A stretch of 64,000 bases of DNA, from positions 5,888,001-5,952,000 of the forward strand of contig NZ_CP090349.1 in NCBI RefSeq assembly GCF_021398735.1. The letters run 5' to 3'. Shown in pieces: positions 16,827 through 24,069 of this stretch. The DNA comes from Methylobacterium oryzae. GTDB lineage: Bacteria; Pseudomonadota; Alphaproteobacteria; Rhizobiales; Beijerinckiaceae. The notes under the pieces were generated by a model. That model worked only from the letters and a program-made list of their open reading frames with translations, ran no database searches and was not told the origin of the DNA. The position numbers and the translations under genes are program-made. Within the stretch, counting starts at the first letter, position 1, and the number at the start of each line of letters is the position of its first letter.

Positions 16827-17360
16827 CTACTTGATGAGCCTGACGACGTCGCGGAACCGCCTGTGCCGCGCCGTGCCGAGCCACTCGAACGCCACCATCT
16901 CGGTCGTTACGATCTCGGCGCCGTGGGCCGCCATCCGGGCGAGCGCGGCCTCCCGGTTCTCGATCCGCCGCGAGCCCACGGCGTCGGCCACCACGGCGAC
17001 GCGGCGGCCGGACTCGCGCAGCCCGAGAACCGTCTGCAGCACGCAGACATGCGCCTCGCAGCCGCTGACCACGAGGTCGCGATCCGTGGGCAGGCGCTCG
17101 AGGAAGCCGGGCGTCCGGGTCGCGCCGAAGCTCATCTTCGCGAAGGCCGTCCCGGGCTCGGGCGCCAGGGCCGGCACGGTCGGCCCGAGGCCGCCGGCAT
17201 TCTGCTCGGTGACCAGGACCGGGACGTCGAGCAGCTGCGCGGCGGCGAGGAGGCGGCCCGCATTGGCGACGACCCCGTCCCCTTCCGCGATCGTCGGCAT
17301 CAGCCGGGCCTGAACGTCGATGACGAGGAGGAGCGAGCGGGCGGGGTCGATCAGCGGCAT
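16827..17360 (-). CDS. Isochorismatase-like cysteine hydrolase
   Basis: 177 aa from the ATG at MPLIDPARSLLLVIDVQ. The catalytic triad of the isochorismatase-like family is visible: Asp in LLVIDVQ, Lys in FAKMSFGA, and Cys in VVSGCEAHVCV. The ycaC-type pattern GCEAHVCVLQTVLGL points to a nicotinamidase/YcaC-like hydrolase of unknown substrate, not a true isochorismatase. A longer in-frame start has no homology. Monocistronic and convergent with ecfG. Confidence 0.88.
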   Translation of the reverse strand: MPLIDPARSLLLVIDVQARLMPTIAEGDGVVANAGRLLAAAQLLDVPVLVTEQNAGGLGPTVPALAPEPGTAFAKMSFGATRTPGFLERLPTDRDLVVSGCEAHVCVLQTVLGLRESGRRVAVVADAVGSRRIENREAALARMAAHGAEIVTTEMVAFEWLGTARHRRFRDVVRLIK

Positions 17361-17505
17361 CGATGTCTGGTCCCTGCGGATGGGTCGCGTCGGAGACGGA
17401 GGGGGCCCATCCTGGCCCCATCCGAGCCGTATCCTCGCCCCATCCGGTCCGGTGGGGACCGCGCCCGCCGGCATGACACGTGCGCGCCCCGACCGCGACC
17501 CCGCC

Positions 17506-17668
17506 CTAGAGCCGCTCTCGATCGTTTTGCAACGGTTGGGAAGGGCGGCAACTCCGGTCCCGGCAGCCGCGCCAGGCCCCCTCTCCCTCGCGGAAGAGGG
17601 CACCGGTGCCTCGTTCGGCACGGGCCCGGCGATCACCTCCGTCCCGAACCGACAGGGAACGGCTCTAG
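17506..17668. repeat. Split CTAGAGCCG palindrome with an internal hairpin
   Basis: CTAGAGCCG at 17,506-17,514 is mirrored by CGGCTCTAG at 17,660-17,668. The left arm continues into CGATCGTTTTGCAACG, similar to the loop side of the compact element at 44.9 kb. Between the arms lie about 145 bp, including a CCCTCT/AGAGGG hairpin near 17,580-17,605. The right arm supplies the TAG stop of the Sel1-repeat gene. It looks like a dispersed palindromic element with an insertion in its loop. This also accounts for the intergenic space 17,361-17,664. Confidence 0.5.
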
Positions 17669-18567
17669 CGGAGCGCGATGTCGCCGGGGACGTTCGCGGC
17701 CGCGGCGCCGCCGGCGGCCTTCTCGAACCACCGCCGGGCGGCCTCGAAATCCTGCTTCACGCCGCGACCGTTGACGTAGAGGAAACCGAGATTGTTCATC
17801 GCCTCCGCGTGGCCGGCGGCGGCCGCCTTCTCGAACCAGCGGCGGGCCGCGGCGGCGTCCGTCTTCACGCCCTGGCCGTTCAGGTAGAGGCTGCCGAGGT
17901 TGTTCATCGCGTCCACGTTGCCGCCGGCGACCGCCCGCTCGAACCAGTGGCGGGCCGCGGCGGCGTCCCGCTTCACGCCCTGACCGTTGAGGTGCAGGCT
18001 GCCGAGGGCGTTCATCGCGTCAACGTTGCCGGCGGCGGCGGCCTTCCCGAACCAGGACGCGGCCGCGCCGTAATCCTGCCCGACGCCCTGACCGTTGGCG
18101 TAGAGTAGGCCGAGATTGTACAGGGCCGACGCGGCGCCGGCGGCCGCCGCCTTCTCGTACCAACTGCGCGCGGTGGCGTAGTCCTGCGTCACGCCCTGGC
18201 CGGCATCGTAGAGGCTGCCGAGGTTGTTCATGGCCTCGGCGTTGCCCGCCAGGGCGGCCTTCTCGAACCACGCGGCCGCGGCGGCGTAGTCCTGCTTCAC
18301 GCCCTGGCCGTTGTAGTACAGGCTGCCGAGGTTGAGCATGGCGTCGACGTCACCGCCGGCGGCCGACTTCTCGAACCAGCGTCCGGCCGTACCGAAATCC
18401 TGCTTCACGCCCTGGCCGTTGATGTAGAGGATTCCGAGATTGTACATCGCGGCGGCGCTGCCGCTGACGGCCGTCGTGGAGAGGCTCCCGGCGGTCTCCG
18501 CCTGTGCGCCCAGCCCGGACAGGACCGAGAGCGCCAGAGACATGGAGACGATGGATGTCGCGCGCAT
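17665..18567 (-). CDS. Secreted Sel1-like repeat (SLR/TPR) protein
   Basis: The ATG at MRATSIVSMSLALSVLSGLGAQA gives a clean Sec signal peptide; a 12-codon longer start is possible but worse. Then come seven Sel1-like repeats of about 36 residues with the pattern AMxNLGxLYxNGQGVxxDxxxAxxWFEKAAxxGxx. The repeats are strikingly uniform, so the DNA is internally repetitive. SLR proteins are helical scaffolds for protein interaction in the periplasm or at the envelope. The partner is unknown and no neighbour hints at it. Confidence 0.9.
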   Translation of the reverse strand: MRATSIVSMSLALSVLSGLGAQAETAGSLSTTAVSGSAAAMYNLGILYINGQGVKQDFGTAGRWFEKSAAGGDVDAMLNLGSLYYNGQGVKQDYAAAAAWFEKAALAGNAEAMNNLGSLYDAGQGVTQDYATARSWYEKAAAAGAASALYNLGLLYANGQGVGQDYGAAASWFGKAAAAGNVDAMNALGSLHLNGQGVKRDAAAARHWFERAVAGGNVDAMNNLGSLYLNGQGVKTDAAAARRWFEKAAAAGHAEAMNNLGFLYVNGRGVKQDFEAARRWFEKAAGGAAAANVPGDIALR

Positions 18568-18914
18568 GGCCGTGAATCCCTGTGCGGGCACGCGAACCGT
18601 CATGCCCTGCGCGGAAGCCGATCCCGAGCATCTTCCGCAATGCTGAAGGCGTGTTCCCGAACCTTCTTCGTCCGCTGACAGTCTTCCGGGCGAAAAACCC
18701 TTCGGCTGGACTGCACCGGACTGATCTTTGACCTAACCGAGCTCGGCAGGACTTTCTGGACCAAATCGCACATGCGGCCCGCATGGCCGGCTGACATCGC
18801 GGGCGCGCGCCACGGGCCGCGACAGGGTTCGCGCGCGGAGGGGACCGTCCGGGACCGGCCGGAAGGGGGCGTTGAGGGCTCGGCGGGGCGGGCGACCGGC
18901 CCCGGGACGCGTCG
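18568..18914. other. Intergenic gap upstream of the Sel1-repeat gene
   Basis: 347 bp between the Sel1-repeat start and the asparaginase stop. It should hold the Sel1-gene promoter; a minus-strand GGAAC near 18,652 is not followed by CGTT at EcfG spacing. No gene or repeat is seen. Confidence 0.4.
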
Positions 18915-19931
18915 CTAGTAGGTCGCGAACAGCCGCGCCACCGCCTCGGGCTCCGCCGTGACGGTCAGCGCCAGGGCGAGCAGGATCCGGGCTTTCTGCG
19001 GGGTGAGGTTGTCGGCGCTGAGGATGCCGCGGCTGCGCAGCCGGGTGGTGAGCGGGACCACGCCGCTGCCGGCCCGGGTCGACATCACCACCACGATCCC
19101 TGCGGCCGCCGCCGCCTCCAGGGCCTCGGCCTCGGCGGGCGGGGTCATGCCCGGCGCGAGACCGGCCGCGACGAGGCCGCGCGCGCCCGCGGCCAGGAAG
19201 GCCCGGACCGCGGTGCCGTCGGCGTCGGCGTACCCGTAGGCGACGTCGACCCGCGGCAGCGCCGGCAGGGTCCGGATGTCGAAGGGCGTGCCCGGCGCGT
19301 GCGCCCGCTCGGAGCGGCGGTAGTAGCGGACGGACTCGCCGTCGACGTGGCCGAGCACGCCGAAATCCGGGGTCCGGAAGGTCTGGAGCCGGGCCACCGA
19401 GGTCTTGGTCACCTCGCGGGCCGCCTGGATCTCGTCGTTGAGCACCACCAGCACGCCGCGCCCGCGGGAGGCGGGCGCCGCGGCCGTGCGCACGGCCGCC
19501 ACGAGGTTCAGCTTGGCGTCGGTGGAGAGGGCGCTCATCGGCCGCTGCGAGCCGACCAGCACCACCGGCAGATCCACCGTCAGGGTGAGGCTGAGCGCGT
19601 AGGCGGTCTCCTCCAGGGTGGCGGTGCCGTGCCCGATGACGATGCCGGCGAGGTCCGGGTGCTCGGCCGCGAGGCGCTCGCACAGCTGGACGAGGTCGCG
19701 CCACTCGGCGAACCCGATCGCCGGGCTCGGGACCGCCCGGAACGGCACCGGCACCACCGCGGCGACCGTCGCGAGTTCCGGAACCGCGTCCAGGATCGCG
19801 CCGGCCTCGAGGCGCCGGTCGGTGGCGGTGTAGTCGAGGATGTCGAGGGCATCGCGGCCGAGGGACGAGATCGTCCCGCCCGTGCCGATGAACGCGACCT
19901 TGGGCAATCCGGTTCCCGTTCCTGCCGCCAT
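18915..19931 (-). CDS. L-asparaginase family protein
   Basis: 338 aa with the asparaginase/glutaminase fold: FIGTGGTISS carries the nucleophilic Thr, HGTATLEETAYALS is the second active-site loop, LVGSQRPMSALSTDAKLNL follows, and the catalytic Lys is in REVTKTSVARLQTF. The usual loop is HGTDT; here Asp (equivalent to Asp90 of E. coli AnsB) is replaced by Ala. Thr and Lys are kept. The enzyme may therefore have altered activity or substrate. No signal peptide, so it is probably cytoplasmic. Monocistronic. Confidence 0.85.
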   Translation of the reverse strand: MAAGTGTGLPKVAFIGTGGTISSLGRDALDILDYTATDRRLEAGAILDAVPELATVAAVVPVPFRAVPSPAIGFAEWRDLVQLCERLAAEHPDLAGIVIGHGTATLEETAYALSLTLTVDLPVVLVGSQRPMSALSTDAKLNLVAAVRTAAAPASRGRGVLVVLNDEIQAAREVTKTSVARLQTFRTPDFGVLGHVDGESVRYYRRSERAHAPGTPFDIRTLPALPRVDVAYGYADADGTAVRAFLAAGARGLVAAGLAPGMTPPAEAEALEAAAAAGIVVVMSTRAGSGVVPLTTRLRSRGILSADNLTPQKARILLALALTVTAEPEAVARLFATY

Positions 19932-20050
19932 GCCGTCTCTCCCGAGCTTGTCCGGCGCTGTGATGCCGCGTCGCGCGGCCGGGGTCGACCCCGGCCGCGC
20001 GCAGGCGGGCGATGCACCGGGCGGGAGGCCCGCCGGGCGCGTCCCCGGCC

Positions 20051-20707
20051 TCAGCTGCGGAAGTCGAGGAGGAGCGCCGAGACGGCGCCGCTGTTGGCGG
20101 TGCCGCTCGCCCCGTAGCCGACGCGGCCCGACTGGCCGCTCTGGAGCTGCTGGATGAAGGTGGATAGCAGGTCGTTCGTCGTGCGCGCCGCGTCGGTGGT
20201 CGAGGTCGAAGTCGAGGTCGAGGCCGACGCGGAGACCGACGCCCCGCTCCCGGCGCTGCCCGCAGCGTCCGTCGGCGCCGGGCCGGGCGGGGGCCCCGGC
20301 GGCGGGCCGTCCGGGCCGGCGACGTCGCCAGTCCCGTCGCCAGTGGCGTCCGCGCTCTGGGTGCTCCGGCCGTGGCTGGCGAACAGGTTCTTCAGCTCCG
20401 TGGCCTGGTCGGCGGTGAGGCTGCCGCTGCTGACCTGATCGGCGATCAGGCCGTCGATCCGGTCCTTCATCGAGGACGGGTCGAGCCCGGACCGGCTCGT
20501 CGCGCTGGTCGAGGCAGCGCTGGTCGACGACAGGCTCCTATCGATGCTGCTCAAGGCGCCCGCGAGGGCCGTCGCGTCGGTGCTGCTGATCGTGCCGGCC
20601 GACAGCGCGCTGCTGATCGTGTTGGACATCCGGGTCTGGGGCGACGCAGGCGGCGACCATCGCTGCGCGGCGAGCTGTGCTGTCGCGGTGGACGAGACGG
20701 TACTCAT
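20051..20707 (-). CDS. Low-complexity hypothetical protein with a duplicated helical motif
   Basis: 218 aa, not recognised as a named family. It has two related segments, ISSALSAGTISSTDATALAG and SSGSLTADQATELKNLFAS, resembling the short helical repeats of EF-hand-like secreted proteins but without clear calcium ligands. A Pro/Gly run (DGPPPGPPPGPAP) and a Ser/Thr run separate them from the C-terminal LLSTFIQQLQ helix. No signal peptide. Its position next to the chemotaxis operon, transcribed in the same direction 170 bp beyond cheR, may be incidental. Confidence 0.65.
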   Translation of the reverse strand: MSTVSSTATAQLAAQRWSPPASPQTRMSNTISSALSAGTISSTDATALAGALSSIDRSLSSTSAASTSATSRSGLDPSSMKDRIDGLIADQVSSGSLTADQATELKNLFASHGRSTQSADATGDGTGDVAGPDGPPPGPPPGPAPTDAAGSAGSGASVSASASTSTSTSTTDAARTTNDLLSTFIQQLQSGQSGRVGYGASGTANSGAVSALLLDFRS

Positions 20708-20877
20708 GGGGGGCTCGGGTCACGGATGAGCCGGATTCGCCCGGCGGCGGGTCCGTGTGCAAATTACCCACGCGGTTCTTAAGGCCGCGTTTCCGGGATC
20801 GCCCGGATTCCCGTCGCGCTGGCGGACTCGGGGACGGCCCGGAGCCGGGGCACGACCAGGGATCCCGGTCGCGCCGC

Positions 20878-21741
20878 TCAGAGGCTCGCGGCCATGCGCA
20901 GCGGCGGCGCCTCGGCCGGACGCGCCGCGGCCTCGGCGTGGCCGTAGAGGCCGCGGTGCTTCGGGTTCGGCGAGAGCCGGTCGGTCAGGCCGATCACCGT
21001 CTCGGCGGCGCCGAGCAGGAGCGCGCCCTCCGGGGCGAGCTGCGCCGCGAGCCGCGCCAGGACGTCGGACTTGGTCGGCGCGTCGAAGTAGATCAGCACG
21101 TTGCGGCAGTAGATCACGTCGAACTGGCCCAGCGAGGCGAAGCTGTGCAGCAGGTTGAGCTGGCGGTAATCCACCATGCTGCGCAGGCTCTGAGCGATCT
21201 GCCACTGCTCGCCGACCTGGGTGAAGTACTTGATCAGCCACTGCACCGGCAGGCCGCGCTGGACCTCGAAATGGCTGTACAGCCCGAGCTTGGCCTTCTC
21301 GATCACCTCGGTGGACAGGTCGGTGGCGACGATCTCCACCTGCCAGCCGGCGAGCCGCGGCGCCGCCTCCTGAAGGAGCATGGCCAGCGAGTACGGCTCC
21401 TGCCCGGTCGAGGCCGCCGCGCACCAGATCCGCAGCCGGCGGCGGCCGGCATTGCGCGCCAGCACGTCCGGCAGGAGCGTGTCGCGGAACAGGTCGAAGG
21501 GGATCCGGTCGCGGAAGAAGAAGGTCTCGTTCGTGGTCATGGCCTCGACCACGGCCCGCTCGATCGTGCTGTTCTGGGCGAGCTTGAGGGCGCCGATCAG
21601 GTCGCCGAGGCTGGCGAGGCCGAAGCGGCGGCAGACCGGGGTCAGCCGGCTCTCCACGAGGTAGCGTTTCTCCGGCGTCAGCGCGAGGCCGGAGCGCTGC
21701 TTCAGGAAGGTGCGCAGGAATTCGAACTCGAGCTCGGTCAT
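20878..21741 (-). CDS. cheR: Chemotaxis protein methyltransferase CheR
   Basis: 287 aa. The N-terminal helical domain (LEFEFLRTFLKQRSGLALTPEKRYLVESRL) is followed by TTNETFFFRD and the SAM-binding domain with WCAAASTGQEPYSLAM, FDVIYCRNVLIYFD and GALLLGAAETV. CheR methylates glutamates on chemoreceptors, opposing CheB. Its ATG overlaps the cheB stop by 4 bp. It is the last gene of the five-gene operon. The C-terminus ends at ASL without a pentapeptide-like extension. Confidence 0.95.
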   Translation of the reverse strand: MTELEFEFLRTFLKQRSGLALTPEKRYLVESRLTPVCRRFGLASLGDLIGALKLAQNSTIERAVVEAMTTNETFFFRDRIPFDLFRDTLLPDVLARNAGRRRLRIWCAAASTGQEPYSLAMLLQEAAPRLAGWQVEIVATDLSTEVIEKAKLGLYSHFEVQRGLPVQWLIKYFTQVGEQWQIAQSLRSMVDYRQLNLLHSFASLGQFDVIYCRNVLIYFDAPTKSDVLARLAAQLAPEGALLLGAAETVIGLTDRLSPNPKHRGLYGHAEAAARPAEAPPLRMAASL

Positions 21742-22955
21742 GCCGGCTGCCCCGTGATCAGGGCGCGCAGCGCCGTCGCGAGTTCGGGCAACGGCAGCAC
21801 GGCCTCGGCGAGCCCGGCCCGCGCGACGCTGCCCGGCATGCCCCAGACCGTGCTGGTGGCCTCGTCCTGAGCGAGGACCGGGCCGCCGGCCTCGGTGAGC
21901 GCCCGGGCGCCGTTGGTCCCGTCCGAGCCCATGCCGGTGAGGATCACGGTCGCGGTGGCGGCGCCGAACACCACCGCCGCGTCCTTGAACAGGACGTCGA
22001 CCGCGGGGCGGCAGAAATTCACCGGGGGGCCGTCGGTGAGCTTGATGATCGGGCCGCCGGCCCCGCCGGCCAGCCCCATGTGGCGGCCGCCCGGGGCGAC
22101 GTAGATGCGGCCCGGCTCGACCCGCTCCTCGGCCTTGCCCTCCGCCGCCGGGAGCCCGGTGCGGGTGGCCAGATGCTCGGCGAAGACCGCCGTGAAGATC
22201 GGCGGCATGTGCTGGACGATCAGGACCGGCAGGCGCCGCAGGGCGGCGGCGCCGATGCCCTCCAGCATCTCGCCCACGGCCCGCGGGCCGCCCGTGGAGG
22301 AGCCGATCAGCAGGGCGCGGGGCTGGGTCCGGTTGCGGACCTTGGGCCGGAGCGTGAAGGGAGTCGCGGGGCGCGCCGCGGCGGCCGGCGCCGGATGCGC
22401 CGCGGCCGGCACGGCCGCCGGCGCGGGCGCGGCGTGGTAGCCCGGCGCGTGGCCGGCGGGCGCGGCGGACGGGCGCCGGTTCCGCGCGCGGGCGGAGCCG
22501 AACACGCGGACGCGCTCGATCAGCTCGACCCGGAACGTGTCCGAGGTGGTGACGCCGCGGCTGCTCTCCGGCTTGGCGATGTAGTCCACCGCGCCGAGGG
22601 CGAGGCATTTCAGCGAGATATCGGCGTTGCGCGTCGTCAGGGTCGACATCATCACGACCTGCACGCTCGGGCTCATGGCGAGCATGCGCGGCAGCGCGGT
22701 CGTGCCGTCGAGTTCCGGCATCTCGATGTCGAGCAGGACCACGTCCGGGTCGTGCTTGGCCATCAGCTCCAGGGCGATCCGGCCGTTGGAAGCCGTGCCG
22801 ACGAGCTCGAATCCGGCCTCGCCGATCCAGCGGGCCACGAGGCCGCGCACCACGGCCGAGTCGTCGGCCACGAGCACACGGATCGCCGTGGCCGATGAGG
22901 TCGTGCTCTGGGTTGGCGGCGTGCGCAGCGGGGCGACCGCGGGACTCAGGGCCAT
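21738..22955 (-). CDS. cheB: Chemotaxis response regulator methylesterase CheB
   Basis: 405 aa. The N-terminal receiver has VLVADDSAVVRGLV, VVLLDIEMPELDG with the phospho-accepting Asp, and VDYIAKP. An Ala/Pro-rich linker follows at about 150-200. The methylesterase domain has LLIGSSTGGPRAVGEML (Ser nucleophile), VQHMPPIFTAVFAEHL (His), and TGMGSDGTNG (Asp). Phosphorylated CheB demethylates or deamidates receptors. Linker length and low complexity are on the long side. Confidence 0.95.
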   Translation of the reverse strand: MALSPAVAPLRTPPTQSTTSSATAIRVLVADDSAVVRGLVARWIGEAGFELVGTASNGRIALELMAKHDPDVVLLDIEMPELDGTTALPRMLAMSPSVQVVMMSTLTTRNADISLKCLALGAVDYIAKPESSRGVTTSDTFRVELIERVRVFGSARARNRRPSAAPAGHAPGYHAAPAPAAVPAAAHPAPAAAARPATPFTLRPKVRNRTQPRALLIGSSTGGPRAVGEMLEGIGAAALRRLPVLIVQHMPPIFTAVFAEHLATRTGLPAAEGKAEERVEPGRIYVAPGGRHMGLAGGAGGPIIKLTDGPPVNFCRPAVDVLFKDAAVVFGAATATVILTGMGSDGTNGARALTEAGGPVLAQDEATSTVWGMPGSVARAGLAEAVLPLPELATALRALITGQPA

Positions 22956-23013
22956 GATGATTGCCTCGGGTGCAGGGTCGCGGGGCTCGGGCCGCGGGTC
23001 AGGGAGCGGGCGA

Positions 23014-23406
23014 TCAGGCCGCGTCGGCGACGAGACCGACCTGTTCGAGCTTGGCCGTCAGGATGTCGCGGTCGAAGGGCTTCATGATGTACTCGTCGGC
23101 CCCCGCCCGGAGGGCGCGGGCGATCGCCCCGACGTCGTTCTCGGTGGTGCAGAACAGGACCTTCGGCGCGCCCCCGCCCTCGCTCTGGCGCAGTGCCTGG
23201 AGGAACGCGTAGCCGTCCATGTTCGGCATGTTCCAGTCGAGCAGGATGGCGTCGGGCATGCTGGCCGCGCAGGCCTCGAGGGCGGCGCTGCCGTCCTCGG
23301 CCTCGCTGACATTCATGCCGAGATCCTCGATGATCCGCCGGGCGACCTTCCGGATCACCGCGGAATCGTCCACCACCAGGCAGGTGGTCTCGTGGGGCGC
23401 CTTCAT
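23014..23406 (-). CDS. cheY: CheY-type single-domain response regulator
   Basis: 130 aa from the ATG after a strong GAGGGAGAGG site. It has CLVVDDSAVIRKVARR, ILLDWNMPNMDGYAFL with the phospho-Asp, FCTTENDV (conserved Thr) and EYIMKPFD (Lys). No output domain. It will take phosphate from CheA and bind the flagellar switch or act as a phosphate sink. It sits between cheW and cheB with short gaps. Confidence 0.93.
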   Translation of the reverse strand: MKAPHETTCLVVDDSAVIRKVARRIIEDLGMNVSEAEDGSAALEACAASMPDAILLDWNMPNMDGYAFLQALRQSEGGGAPKVLFCTTENDVGAIARALRAGADEYIMKPFDRDILTAKLEQVGLVADAA

Positions 23407-23417
23407 CGACCTCTCCC

Positions 23418-23936
23418 TCAAGCCGCCTTGGCGCCGGCGGGCGTGAAGCCGAGGAGCGCGTCCACGTCGAGGATCACCAGGAGCCGGCCGTCGAGGCGGT
23501 GGACGCAGGTGGCGAGGTCGCGGAAGCGCGGATCCAGGTTGATCGGCACCGCCTCGCGGCTGTCGGCGCCGAGCTTGAGCACCTCGCCGACGCCGTCGAC
23601 CACCAGCGCGAAGGTCTCGCCGGCCTGCTCCAGGCCGATCGCCATCTTCGGGCTGGCCTTGCTGCCGTCCGCCTCGGCCTCCGCGTCCGGCAGGCCCAGG
23701 CGCCGGCGCAGGCTCATGGCCGTCACGACCCGGCCGCGCAGGTTCAGCAGGCCGACGATCTCGGCCGGCGCCAGGGGAACCGGCGTCACGCCCGACGGGA
23801 CGAAGACGTCGTGGACCCGCTCGATCGCCAGGCCGAACAGCGTCTCGCCGACGAAGACCGTGACGAAGTCGTCGGTGGCGCCGGTCTCGGCGCCGTTGGT
23901 GGTGGCGCCGCTGGTGTTGGCGTTGGCAGCCTGCAT
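23418..23936 (-). CDS. cheW: Chemotaxis coupling protein CheW
   Basis: 172 aa. The CheW fold is seen in FVTVFVGETLFGLAIERVHDVFVPSGVTPVPLAPAEIVGLLNLRGRVVTAMSLRRRL-type strands (broken here for length), ending with FRDLATCVHRLDGRLLVILDVDALL. CheW bridges receptors to CheA. The gene is 11 bp upstream of cheY and separated from cheA by a 133-bp spacer that holds a tandem repeat. Confidence 0.93.
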   Translation of the reverse strand: MQAANANTSGATTNGAETGATDDFVTVFVGETLFGLAIERVHDVFVPSGVTPVPLAPAEIVGLLNLRGRVVTAMSLRRRLGLPDAEAEADGSKASPKMAIGLEQAGETFALVVDGVGEVLKLGADSREAVPINLDPRFRDLATCVHRLDGRLLVILDVDALLGFTPAGAKAA

Positions 23937-23971
23937 CGGAACTCTCCGGATTCGTTCGTCGCGATCGTCGC

Positions 23972-24055
23972 GATCGGCCTGGGTCGATCGGCTTGGGTCG
24001 ATCGGCCTGGGTCGATCGGCTTGGAGCGATCGGCCGGGGTCGATCGCCCGGGGCG
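23972..24055. repeat. 14-bp tandem repeat between cheA and cheW
   Basis: About six consecutive copies of GATCGGCCTGGGTC, the last shortened and diverged. Variants alternate CCTGGGTC and CTTGGGTC. On the operon strand it lies between the cheA stop and the cheW ribosome binding site, so it is transcribed and could alter mRNA stability or the relative levels of CheA and CheW. The copy number is likely to vary between strains. Confidence 0.85.
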
Positions 24056-24069
24056 GGCGGCGCGGCGGC

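Noticed and set aside
18652..18656. GGAAC on the minus strand upstream of the Sel1-repeat gene as an EcfG promoter.
   Set aside because: No CGTT at 16-17 nt spacing follows it.
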